DNA from: AV133 sp035567015 | Lineage (GTDB): Bacteria > Verrucomicrobiota > Verrucomicrobiia > Chthoniobacterales > UBA10450 | Length of the DNA: 7,855 nt | Assembly: GCA_035567015.1 (NCBI GenBank) | Contig: DATMPQ010000137.1 | Location: 1-7,855, forward strand | Direction: 5' to 3' | Part shown: in pieces, positions 1 through 6,055 of the stretch | How positions within the stretch are numbered: the stretch's first letter is position 1 | Layout of the letters: each line of letters opens with the position of its first letter | The notes under the pieces: model-generated | Database searches by the model: none | Told to the model about the DNA's origin: nothing | The model's input: the letters and a program-made list of their open reading frames with translations, nothing else | Made by a program: the position numbers and the translations under genes

Positions 1-942
1 GGCCACGGGATGGGGAAGAAGATGTATGGTCGATCGGCGCCGGTCAAGATCGTGAAGGTGCCGGTGGGAACGATTGTTTGGCGAACAGAAGATGGAAAAC
101 GTTCGACGTCCAACCCTCAACGTCCAACGCCCAATACAGAAGCGCATGACGCGGGATCTGATCAATTCGCAATCGCCCATCCGCAATCCGAAATCGAATT
201 AGTTGTAGATCTTACGCGCGACAGTCAGGAGTTTGTGCTTTGTCGCGGCGGCGCGGGCGGAAAGGGAAATGTTCATTTCAAAAGCTCGCGCAATCGCGCG
301 CCGCGCCAGTACACCGAAGGCGAGGAAGGCGAGAAGGGACATTTTTTGCTCGAGCTGCGGACGATCGCCGATGCCGGGCTCGTCGGCTATCCGAATGCCG
401 GAAAATCGACCTTGCTGAGAAAAATCTCAGCGGCGCGTCCCAAGGTTGCGCCCTATCCGTTCACGACGCTGCATCCGATCATCGGTGTGGTTGAGTTTTC
501 GGGTTATCGCCGCGCAACGATCGCGGACATTCCGGGTTTGATTAAGGATGCGCATCGCAATCTTGGACTCGGGCACGATTTTTTGCGACATATCACGCGC
601 TGTCACGTTTTGCTTTTCGTTGTCGATGTTGCGGGGAGCGAAGGACGCAATCCGGTCGAAGATCTCCAGAATCTCCGGCGCGAAATCGATCTTTACGATC
701 CCAATCTATCGAAGAGACCATGGTTCGTGGTGGCAAACAAAATGGATTTGCCCGGGGCGGCTGAAAATTTGCCGGCCCTGCAAAAAAGATTCTCTGCCGT
801 GGAGCTTGCGCCGATCTCTGCCGCAACCGGTCAAGGCGTCGATGCCTTCAAAACAAAACTGGAACAATGGCTGGCCAGTGCATCAGAACGGGATCGACAT
901 CTTGCTTCCCAGAAGACCGAACAGACTGTGTCCGCCGATTAA
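1..942 (+). CDS. obg: Obg-family GTPase (ObgE/CgtA), 5' truncated by the window edge
   Basis: Obg is a large-ribosomal-subunit-associated GTPase involved in 50S assembly and stress control. The frame is open from base 1, and the first residues already belong to the glycine-rich Obg fold (VPVGTIV, then RGGAGGKGN), so the true start lies upstream. Counting from the Met at position 10, the G domain shows G1 GYPNAGKS (126-133), the switch segment PYPFTT (148-153), G3 DIPG (173-176), G4 NKMD (243-246) and the G5-like ISA (269-271). The protein ends soon after the G domain, so no long C-terminal OCT domain is present. Oddity: about 33 residues (roughly 30-62, rich in P, S, T, N and Q) interrupt the N-terminal domain between VPVGTIV and VVDLT, where relatives usually have only a short turn. 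This segment is made of repeat-like DNA. The family call is very secure; the effect of the insert is unknown. Confidence 0.96.
   Translation, partial: GHGMGKKMYGRSAPVKIVKVPVGTIVWRTEDGKRSTSNPQRPTPNTEAHDAGSDQFAIAHPQSEIELVVDLTRDSQEFVLCRGGAGGKGNVHFKSSRNRAPRQYTEGEEGEKGHFLLELRTIADAGLVGYPNAGKSTLLRKISAARPKVAPYPFTTLHPIIGVVEFSGYRRATIADIPGLIKDAHRNLGLGHDFLRHITRCHVLLFVVDVAGSEGRNPVEDLQNLRREIDLYDPNLSKRPWFVVANKMDLPGAAENLPALQKRFSAVELAPISAATGQGVDAFKTKLEQWLASASERDRHLASQKTEQTVSAD
106..133 (+). repeat. Two tandem 14-bp units inside obg
   Basis: The units ACGTCCAACCCTCA (106-119) and ACGTCCAACGCCCA (120-133) are adjacent and match at 12 of 14 positions. They sit in frame within the extra segment of Obg and encode part of its S/P/T/N-rich stretch. 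Strings of this AACGTCCAACGCCCAA type look like the intergenic filler repeats of some Verrucomicrobiota; that link is from memory and not tested. Confidence 0.6.
163..198 (+). repeat. CAATTCGCAATC / CGCAATCCGAAATC repeat inside obg
   Basis: This stretch holds CAATTCGCAATC (163-174) and CGCAATCCGAAATC (182-195). Both strings occur again just before atpG (6415-6426 and 6420-6433), about 6.2 kb away in an unrelated gene context. Within the copy, the core CGCAATC is itself repeated. It encodes the end of the Obg insertion (QFAI followed by HPQSEIE). Two copies in one window suggest a dispersed short repeat family. Confidence 0.65.
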
Positions 943-987
943 GAACTAGACAACAGACAAAGGCACGCACACAGTCAGGCACTTTTA

Positions 988-2214
988 ATGGGCAAACGAG
1001 TGGTAGCCAGCTATTGCAGTTCGTTCCTCAAGCCGGAAATGTTGCACATTTACCGGCAGGTAAAGGCGCTGCGCGGTATGGAGACATTTGTCGTTACCAA
1101 AGCGGTGCAGAACGCGGAGCTCTTCCCATTCCGCGATATTGAAGTTATCCCACGGCGCTCTACGAACCTTTTGCGACACGGCTGGCTCAAGTTTGTCAAA
1201 CGCGAGCCACCGATCGTTTATCGCGGCGAATATCAGATACTTTCGTCGATGTTGGAGCGCCGCGGAGCCGATCTCATGCACATTTACTTTGGTCACACCG
1301 GGGTGCATCTATTGCCCTTTATCGAGCAATGGGACAAACCGTGCGTGGTTTCATTTCACGGGGCTGATGTGGCGGTTAAGGAGGACATAGCAGATTATCC
1401 CGCGAAGTTGCGCCGGTTGTTTGGCGCTGTGCCGTTGGTTTTCGCGCGTTCCCAGTCGCTCGCCAATCGATTAATCCAATTCGGCTGTCCGCCCGAAAAA
1501 CTTCGCATCAATCGGACAGGCGTTCCCCTGGAAGAATTCCCATTCGTAGATCGACAACAGCCCCGGAATGGCTGCTGGAGAATGATGCAGGCGTGCCGTT
1601 TAATTCCAAAAAAGGGCCTGGCCACCAGCCTGCGCGCGTTCGCGATTTTTAAAAAGGACAATCCGCACGCCGAATTCTTCATTGCCGGAAAGGGACCGCT
1701 GCAGCCGGAATTGGAAATGCTCGCAGCCGGTCTCGGTATTTCGAAGGATGTGCACTTCGTCGGCTTTCTCTCGCAACCGAAACTCATGGAGCTCTACGCG
1801 AGCTCGCACCTGTTTCTGCACCCGAGCGAAACGCCGCCGGATGAAAACCAGGAAGGCATCCCGAACTCGATTCTGGAAGCGATGGCGACCGGTTTGCCAG
1901 TCGCGGCGACGCTGCATGGTGGTATCCCGGAAGCGATCGAGCATGGGTGCAGCGGCTGGCTTGTGCCGGAGGAGGACCACATTGCCTTGTCCAACGCGAT
2001 GCAGGAAATTACAAGCTCGCCCCGGGCATTGATCGAGATGGGATGGCGTGCCCGCGAAGCGGTGGTGCGGCGTTTTGAACAGGAAGCGCAGGCGCGGTTG
2101 CTCGAATTGTTTTACGAAGAAGCGATCGCAATGCGGAATGCCGGAGAGCCTGCAAAATCTGAGGCGCTAACTCCACTGGCTCCGCAATTCGCCGAGCACG
2201 TGACGGCAAATTAG
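988..2214 (+). CDS. Glycosyltransferase, family 4 (GT-B fold), WcaL-like
   Basis: This 408-residue protein is predicted to transfer a sugar from an activated donor onto an acceptor, probably for a surface polysaccharide, at the cytoplasmic face of the membrane. The N-terminal half is an acceptor-side Rossmann domain with the HGAD motif (124-127) in the context VSFHGAD, as in colanic-acid-type enzymes. The C-terminal half has the typical GT4 donor-site landmarks: RLIPKKG (204-210), AGKGP (233-237), VGFLS (258-262) and the E-x7-E motif EGIPNSILE (289-297), followed by ATGLPVAAT and GGIPEAI. The length is normal, and no signal peptide or membrane helix is seen. The ATG at 988 gives a sensible start (MGKRVVASYCSSF) without a strong ribosome binding site. 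It lies 45 nt after obg and 149 nt before atpB, so it has no functional tie to either. Donor and acceptor cannot be read from the sequence. Confidence 0.9.
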   Translation: MGKRVVASYCSSFLKPEMLHIYRQVKALRGMETFVVTKAVQNAELFPFRDIEVIPRRSTNLLRHGWLKFVKREPPIVYRGEYQILSSMLERRGADLMHIYFGHTGVHLLPFIEQWDKPCVVSFHGADVAVKEDIADYPAKLRRLFGAVPLVFARSQSLANRLIQFGCPPEKLRINRTGVPLEEFPFVDRQQPRNGCWRMMQACRLIPKKGLATSLRAFAIFKKDNPHAEFFIAGKGPLQPELEMLAAGLGISKDVHFVGFLSQPKLMELYASSHLFLHPSETPPDENQEGIPNSILEAMATGLPVAATLHGGIPEAIEHGCSGWLVPEEDHIALSNAMQEITSSPRALIEMGWRAREAVVRRFEQEAQARLLELFYEEAIAMRNAGEPAKSEALTPLAPQFAEHVTAN

Positions 2215-2219
2215 ATCTC

Positions 2220-2251
2220 GCCCGGAAAATTTTGTTTCTTGTCATCCGGGC
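2220..2251 (+). other. Stem-loop just after the glycosyltransferase gene
   Basis: GCCCGGA (2220-2226) pairs perfectly with TCCGGGC (2245-2251) around an 18-nt AT-rich loop. No run of T follows on the + strand, so it is not a standard intrinsic terminator. A second small stem, CGCGC/GCGCG (2256-2260 with 2269-2273), lies next to it. Either could slow or end transcription from the glycosyltransferase gene, or structure the atp leader. Confidence 0.4.
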
Positions 2252-2268
2252 AAAACGCGCTTTGATAT
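2239..2268 (+). promoter_or_regulatory. Weak candidate sigma-70-type promoter for the atp operon
   Basis: TTGTCA (2239-2244) matches the -35 consensus at five of six positions. An 18-nt spacer leads to TGATAT (2263-2268), which matches the -10 consensus at only three of six. The position, about 95 nt before atpB, fits an operon promoter, but the -10 match is poor and the boxes overlap the hairpins noted here. Confidence 0.22.
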
Positions 2269-2363
2269 GCGCGACGCCAGCGTCCCCGTGTATTGAGTGC
2301 TCCGGCCCAGGCCGCCGTCGCACCGGCCGGAAAGATTGGGGCCGCGGCATTTCAACGATCTGA

Positions 2364-3257
2364 ATGCACTACAGTTTTTTCCAACGCTTATCATTATCGA
2401 TCCTGGCGCTCTCCTGCGGATGTATTTTCGCGACGTCGACAATGGCGGCTGAAGCCGGGCCGGCGGTGCCGCTGAAGCCTGCGGAACTCGTTCGTATCGG
2501 AAAGTTTGCGATTACCAACTCGATGCTGGTAACGTGGATTGTAGCGGCTGGAATCATCGTTTTCGCGCAATTAGCGACACGAAAGATCAAGCCGATTCCG
2601 AGCGGCATCCAAAATTTTTGGGAATGGCTGGTTGAAGGCCTTTACAACTTCCTCGAAGGAATCATCGGCCGAGAACTGGTGAGCAAGACATTTTGGTTTT
2701 TCGCGACAATTTTCATCTTTATTTTATTTGTGAATTGGTTCGGCCTCGTTCCAGGCGTCGGGACGATTGGGTGGGGTCATTACGACTCGACAACGGGTGT
2801 CTTTCATGTCGATCGACCCCTGCTGCGCGGAGGCAACGCCGACCTTAATATGACCACGGCGATGGCGGTGATCTTCTTTCTGCTCTGGATCGTTTGGGCG
2901 ATCCAGGCAAACGGCGTCGGCGGATTCTTGCGTCACCTCTTTGGTCCGAAAGGTGAGACAACGGGTTTCTTGAAGATTATGTTAGTCGTCATCTTCTTCA
3001 TGGTCGGATGGCTCGAGGTTGTTTCCATCCTCTTTCGTCCGGTTTCACTGAGTTTTCGACTTTTCGGAAATGTTTATGCGGGCGAAAGTACTTTAGAGGT
3101 GATGTCGAACATGGTGCCGTTTCTTTCGTGGCTGATCCCGATTCCGTTTTATTTTTTGGAGCTACTTGTCGGAATTGTTCAAGCGCTCGTTTTTATGCTA
3201 CTAACAGCCGTTTTCACTCTCCTAATCGCACAACATGGACCGGAGGACGCACACTAA
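2364..3257 (+). CDS. atpB: F1Fo ATP synthase subunit a
   Basis: Subunit a is the membrane stator that carries the two proton half-channels facing the c-ring. The protein has 297 residues and several hydrophobic helices (about 52-72, 108-130, 163-182, 203-225 and 252-290). The hallmark SLSFRLFGNVYAGE (228-241) contains the essential arginine (R232, equivalent to E. coli R210) and E241. The conserved Q273 lies in ELLVGIVQALVFMLLT. The first 28 residues look like a signal peptide (basic start, LSLSILALSCGCIFA core, then MAAEAG), a feature I recall from the subunit a of some phyla. A shorter start at Met27 (2442) would remove it. No good ribosome binding site is seen at either start. It is the first gene of the operon, with no atpI or atpZ before it. 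Confidence 0.96.
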   Translation: MHYSFFQRLSLSILALSCGCIFATSTMAAEAGPAVPLKPAELVRIGKFAITNSMLVTWIVAAGIIVFAQLATRKIKPIPSGIQNFWEWLVEGLYNFLEGIIGRELVSKTFWFFATIFIFILFVNWFGLVPGVGTIGWGHYDSTTGVFHVDRPLLRGGNADLNMTTAMAVIFFLLWIVWAIQANGVGGFLRHLFGPKGETTGFLKIMLVVIFFMVGWLEVVSILFRPVSLSFRLFGNVYAGESTLEVMSNMVPFLSWLIPIPFYFLELLVGIVQALVFMLLTAVFTLLIAQHGPEDAH

Positions 3258-3267
3258 TTAACTTTTG

Positions 3268-3290
3268 GGCGATCTCACAGCGAAATCGCC
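3268..3290 (+). promoter_or_regulatory. Stem-loop in the atpB-atpE gap
   Basis: GGCGAT (3268-3273) pairs with ATCGCC (3285-3290) around an 11-nt loop, within the 56-nt gap before atpE. It lies just upstream of the atpE ribosome binding site. It could help set the high atpE translation that a multi-copy c-ring needs, but this is inferred from position only. Confidence 0.3.
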
Positions 3291-3301
3291 AAATTAAGCA
3301 C

Positions 3302-3307
3302 AAAGGA
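3302..3307 (+). promoter_or_regulatory. Ribosome binding site of atpE
   Basis: AAAGGA ends six nucleotides before the ATG at 3314. It is the clearest Shine-Dalgarno match at any atp start in this window, and it decides the atpE start within a frame that stays open as far back as 3008. A strong site here fits the need for many c subunits per complex. Confidence 0.7.
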
Positions 3308-3313
3308 AAAACT

Positions 3314-3529
3314 ATGATGTTACCACTGCTGGCAGAAATGACCGGAAGCATTCACGTTGGCCTCGCCGCGATGGGCGTTGGAATAGGGATTGGCCTTACC
3401 GGTATGGGTATGGCAAACGCGGTCGGCCGCAATCCCGGCGCTTTCACTCCGATTCTAGTGCATGGGATTCTGGCAATCGCATTCACGGAGGCGATCGTGT
3501 TCTACGCTCTCTTTCTCCTTGCTCATTAA
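3314..3529 (+). CDS. atpE: F1Fo ATP synthase subunit c
   Basis: This 71-residue hairpin proteolipid forms the rotating ion-carrying ring in the membrane. Helix 1 (about 14-37) holds a Gly-rich GVGIGIGLTG packing motif, the polar loop is GRNPG (38-42), and helix 2 (about 46-69) has the ion-binding carboxylate E59 in AFTEAIVFYAL. The residue after it is Ala rather than Ser or Thr, and the helix-1 position that is Gln in sodium-type rings is Ile here (I26). Both favour proton coupling. The start at 3314 is set by the AAAGGA site; the next codon is also ATG. The upstream open frame (3008-3313) overlaps atpB and is not coding. Hairpins lie in both flanking gaps. Confidence 0.95.
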   Translation: MMLPLLAEMTGSIHVGLAAMGVGIGIGLTGMGMANAVGRNPGAFTPILVHGILAIAFTEAIVFYALFLLAH

Positions 3530-3541
3530 GATTCTTGGGAA

Positions 3542-3559
3542 CGGCGGCGATTGCCGCTG
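3542..3559 (+). promoter_or_regulatory. Stem-loop in the atpE-atpF gap
   Basis: CGGCGGC (3542-3548) pairs with GCCGCTG (3553-3559) through six Watson-Crick pairs and one G-T pair, with a GATT loop. No T run follows, so it is not a terminator. It could protect the 3' end of an atpE-containing transcript and so raise subunit c output. That role is inferred from position. Confidence 0.35.
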
Positions 3560-3575
3560 CGCCTGAGCTTTCGTT

Positions 3576-4121
3576 ATGAACGTGATGATTATAGCTGCGA
3601 GCGGGGGGTTTACTGACATGTTGCGCGATACAGCCAACACCTTCGGTTGGAATCCGTGGTTGTTTTTGTCGCAAGTCATCAGCTTCGTGATCGTCGCGCT
3701 TTTGCTGCGCCGCTTTGCTTACAAACCGATCCTCGCCGTGCTGGAAGAGCGCCGCCGGCGGATTGAGGAAGGCTTGATCAACGCGGACAAAATCAAAAAG
3801 GAGCTCGCCGAAGCTGAAAAACGCTACGCGGAGATTCTGGCCAAAGCTAATGCTGACGCGCAAAAAATGATCGACGAGGCGCGCGAGAGCGGCGCCCAGG
3901 TGGCTGAACGCAAACAGCAAGAAGCGGTCGCCGCCGCGGAGCAGATCATCGCGAAAGCGCGTGAAGCCAGCAGGATCGAGCATGAGCGCACGATGGAGGC
4001 CTTAAAACGCGAGCTCGGACGGTTGGTGGTCGATACAACGGCGAAAGTCACTGGCAAAGTACTTACTTCCGACGATCAAAGGCGGCTTCAGGAGGAAGCG
4101 GCGCGTCAACTGGCCTCATGA
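3576..4121 (+). CDS. atpF: F1Fo ATP synthase subunit b
   Basis: Subunit b is the peripheral stalk that stops the F1 head from turning with the rotor. The 181-residue protein has one N-terminal membrane helix (about 28-47, starting WLFLSQVISFVIVALLL), then RFAYKPILAVLEERRRRIEEGL, the usual b-subunit junction. A long charged, Ala-rich coiled coil follows (about 55-165). The Met at 3576 gives a 27-residue lead before the helix; Met4 (3585) and Met15 (3618) are alternatives, and none has a strong ribosome binding site. Only one b gene is present, so the stalk is probably a homodimer. The stop codon overlaps the atpH start (ATGA at 4118-4121), so the two stalk proteins are probably translationally coupled. 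Confidence 0.95.
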   Translation: MNVMIIAASGGFTDMLRDTANTFGWNPWLFLSQVISFVIVALLLRRFAYKPILAVLEERRRRIEEGLINADKIKKELAEAEKRYAEILAKANADAQKMIDEARESGAQVAERKQQEAVAAAEQIIAKAREASRIEHERTMEALKRELGRLVVDTTAKVTGKVLTSDDQRRLQEEAARQLAS

Positions 4122-4510
4122 AGATCAATAAGGAAATTCGCCGGCTTTCCCGGGAAATGGTGCGCGCCAGTTTCACCGATGGCCAGCTTGATCGCGGAAA
4201 GATTGCGTCCCTGGTGCAGTCGTTGATCGCCAAGAAGCCGCGCAACTGCATCGGCATCCTCCAGAATTATAAACAACTTCTTCGCCTTGAGATCGAGAAA
4301 CGCCATGCGCGAATCGAAAGTGCGACCGAACTGAGTGCGGAGACAAATTCACGAATCCTCCAGAACCTCAAAAAAAAATACGGACGCGATTTAACTACGG
4401 AGTTTGTTGTGAATCGTGAACTTCTCGCCGGAATGCGCATTCGCGTGGGGAGCGACGTTTGGGACGGCAGCGTGCGCCATCGGCTGGAAAGTCTCCGGCA
4501 ACAATTCTAA
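4118..4510 (+). CDS. atpH: F1Fo ATP synthase subunit delta, short form
   Basis: Delta joins the top of the F1 head to subunit b. The C-terminal block ELLAGMRIRVGSDVWDGSVR (101-120), continuing HRLESLRQQ, matches the conserved end of the OSCP/delta family. At 130 residues it is clearly shorter than the E. coli protein (177). The missing part is in the N-terminal helical domain that normally grips the alpha N-termini; the front here is charged (MKINKEIRRLSREMVRASF) and lacks the usual YA-AL opening. The ATGA overlap with atpF supports the start at 4118, and atpA follows after 12 nt. Position and C-terminal motif make the call firm. The reduced N-terminal domain is either a lineage trait or a recent loss. 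Confidence 0.88.
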   Translation: MKINKEIRRLSREMVRASFTDGQLDRGKIASLVQSLIAKKPRNCIGILQNYKQLLRLEIEKRHARIESATELSAETNSRILQNLKKKYGRDLTTEFVVNRELLAGMRIRVGSDVWDGSVRHRLESLRQQF

Positions 4511-4522
4511 CCAACCAGAATC

Positions 4523-6055
4523 ATGAGCAGCATACTTGAGGAGATCGAAACAAAAATCGCGGGGCTAAAAACATCGACGACGAAAAGCAACGTCGGTGTC
4601 GTGCGCGAAACCGGCGATGGCGTCGCCCGCATCGAAGGTCTTAGCGAAGTCATGCTGAACGAGATGATTGAATTTCCAAACGGAGTTTTTGGTCTTGCCT
4701 TAAATCTCGAAGAGACAGAGGTGGCCGCGATATTGCTGGCTGAAGCGACGACAGTCTCGGAAGGCGATGAAGTAAAAACCACCGGTAAACTCTTGCAGGT
4801 GCCTGTGGGCAAAGCGTTGCTCGGGCGCGTCGTGAATACGCTCGGTCAGCCCTTGGATGGCAAAGGCAAGATCAACACCGATTCGTTCTATCCGCTGGAA
4901 AAAATCGCGCCCGGCGTGATCAAACGCCGCAGCGTCAGCCAACCAGTGCAGACCGGCATCATGGCTATCGACGCGATGATTCCGATCGGTCGCGGGCAGC
5001 GCGAGTTGATCATCGGCGATCGCGCGACTGGCAAGACGACGATCGCGATCGACACGATTATCAGCCAGGCGCGCCTGAACAAAGCGGCCGAAGATGCGAA
5101 CAACAAAGATTATCGTCCGCTTTATTGCATTTATGTCGCCGTTGGCCAGAAAAATTCCAACGTGGCGCGCGCTCTCGATGTTCTCGAACGAGAAGGGGCG
5201 ATGCCTTACACCACGATCATCTCCGCGACCGCGTCCGACAGCGCGACGAACCAGTATCTCGCGCCGTTCGCAGGCGCAGCGATGGGTGAATGGTTCATGG
5301 ATAACGGGATGGATGCGCTCATTATCTACGACGACTTGTCGAAGCACGCGGTCGCGTATCGGCAGGTTTCGCTGGTGCTGAAGCGGCCTTCCGGTCGCGA
5401 AGCTTATCCGGGCGACGTCTTTTATTTGCACTCGCGCTTGCTCGAACGGAGCGCGCGCGTGACTGAGGAATTTGGGGGCGGCTCCCTCACCGCGCTGCCG
5501 ATTATCGAGACGCAAGCCGGCGACGTGTCTGCTTACATTCCGACAAATGTGATCTCAATCACGGATGGTCAGATTTATCTAGAGACCGATCTGTTTTATC
5601 AGGGCGTGCGGCCCGCCATCTCGGTTGGTCTTTCGGTCAGCCGCGTCGGTTCCGCCGCGCAAATCAAAGCCATCAAGCAAGTGGCTGGCAAGGTGAAACT
5701 CGATCTTGCGCAGTTCCGCGAGCTGGCCGCATTCGCGCAATTTGGCTCCGATCTTGATGCGGCGACAAAGGCGCGTCTCGATCGTGGTCAACGCATTGTC
5801 GAGCTTTTTAAGCAAAAACAATACAATCCAATCCCGGTCGAGGAACAGGTCGCGGTGATGTGGGCCATGCAAAACGGATATCTCGATCCTGTTCCGGTCG
5901 ATCGCGTAAAAGAATTCCAAAGTAAGCTGCAAGATTATCTGGGGACGCGGAAGCAAGGCCTGCTTAGATCGATCCGCGAGAAAAAACAGCTTGATGAAGA
6001 TCTCGAGGCGCAACTCAAAGCTACGCTCGATGAATTCAAAACAACCTGGCAATGA
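4523..6055 (+). CDS. atpA: F1Fo ATP synthase subunit alpha
   Basis: Alpha alternates with beta in the F1 hexamer, binds nucleotide without hydrolysing it, and supplies the arginine finger to the catalytic sites. The protein is full length (510 residues): beta-barrel domain (about 25-95), P-loop GDRATGKT (165-172), Walker B-type LIIYDD (266-271), the DDLSKHAVAYRQ segment, and the alpha signature PAISVGLSVSRVG (364-376) with the arginine finger R374. The P-loop has Ala where E. coli has Gln (GDRQTGKT). The N-terminus MSSILEEIETKIAGL is a short amphipathic helix of the type that docks with delta. The ATG at 4523 lies 12 nt after atpH and has no strong ribosome binding site. The stop overlaps the start of the ORF6N-type ORF (ATGA at 6052-6055). 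Confidence 0.98.
   Translation: MSSILEEIETKIAGLKTSTTKSNVGVVRETGDGVARIEGLSEVMLNEMIEFPNGVFGLALNLEETEVAAILLAEATTVSEGDEVKTTGKLLQVPVGKALLGRVVNTLGQPLDGKGKINTDSFYPLEKIAPGVIKRRSVSQPVQTGIMAIDAMIPIGRGQRELIIGDRATGKTTIAIDTIISQARLNKAAEDANNKDYRPLYCIYVAVGQKNSNVARALDVLEREGAMPYTTIISATASDSATNQYLAPFAGAAMGEWFMDNGMDALIIYDDLSKHAVAYRQVSLVLKRPSGREAYPGDVFYLHSRLLERSARVTEEFGGGSLTALPIIETQAGDVSAYIPTNVISITDGQIYLETDLFYQGVRPAISVGLSVSRVGSAAQIKAIKQVAGKVKLDLAQFRELAAFAQFGSDLDAATKARLDRGQRIVELFKQKQYNPIPVEEQVAVMWAMQNGYLDPVPVDRVKEFQSKLQDYLGTRKQGLLRSIREKKQLDEDLEAQLKATLDEFKTTWQ

Larger units (their letters stand above)
2215..2363. other. Non-coding leader upstream of the atp operon
   Basis: These 149 nt separate the glycosyltransferase from atpB. 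I see no atpI or atpZ gene here, although one often precedes atpB. The region holds a 7-bp stem (2220-2251), a 5-bp stem (2256-2273) and a GC-rich second half. It is the natural place for the operon promoter and leader. An open stretch with a TTG start at 2293 gives an A/P-rich, then unconvincing, peptide that runs into atpB in another frame, so I do not call it a gene. Confidence 0.6.

Noticed and set aside
2122..2129. GCGATCGC octamer, also present near 5027, as a HIP1-type repeat
   Set aside because: Only a couple of copies were noticed, both in GC-rich coding sequence rich in CGATCG; no evidence of excess without counting.
2293..2475. Possible small gene before atpB (TTG start)
   Set aside because: The peptide shows no AtpI or AtpZ features, and two thirds of it overlaps atpB in another frame.
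3008..3313. Upstream extension of the atpE frame
   Set aside because: It overlaps atpB out of frame and encodes nothing like a c-subunit leader; the AAAGGA site and family length support the ATG at 3314.
4700..5515. 271-codon open frame on the minus strand
   Set aside because: It lies wholly antisense to atpA, has no recognisable domain, and its composition (many R, D and H) is typical of a shadow of a GC-rich gene.
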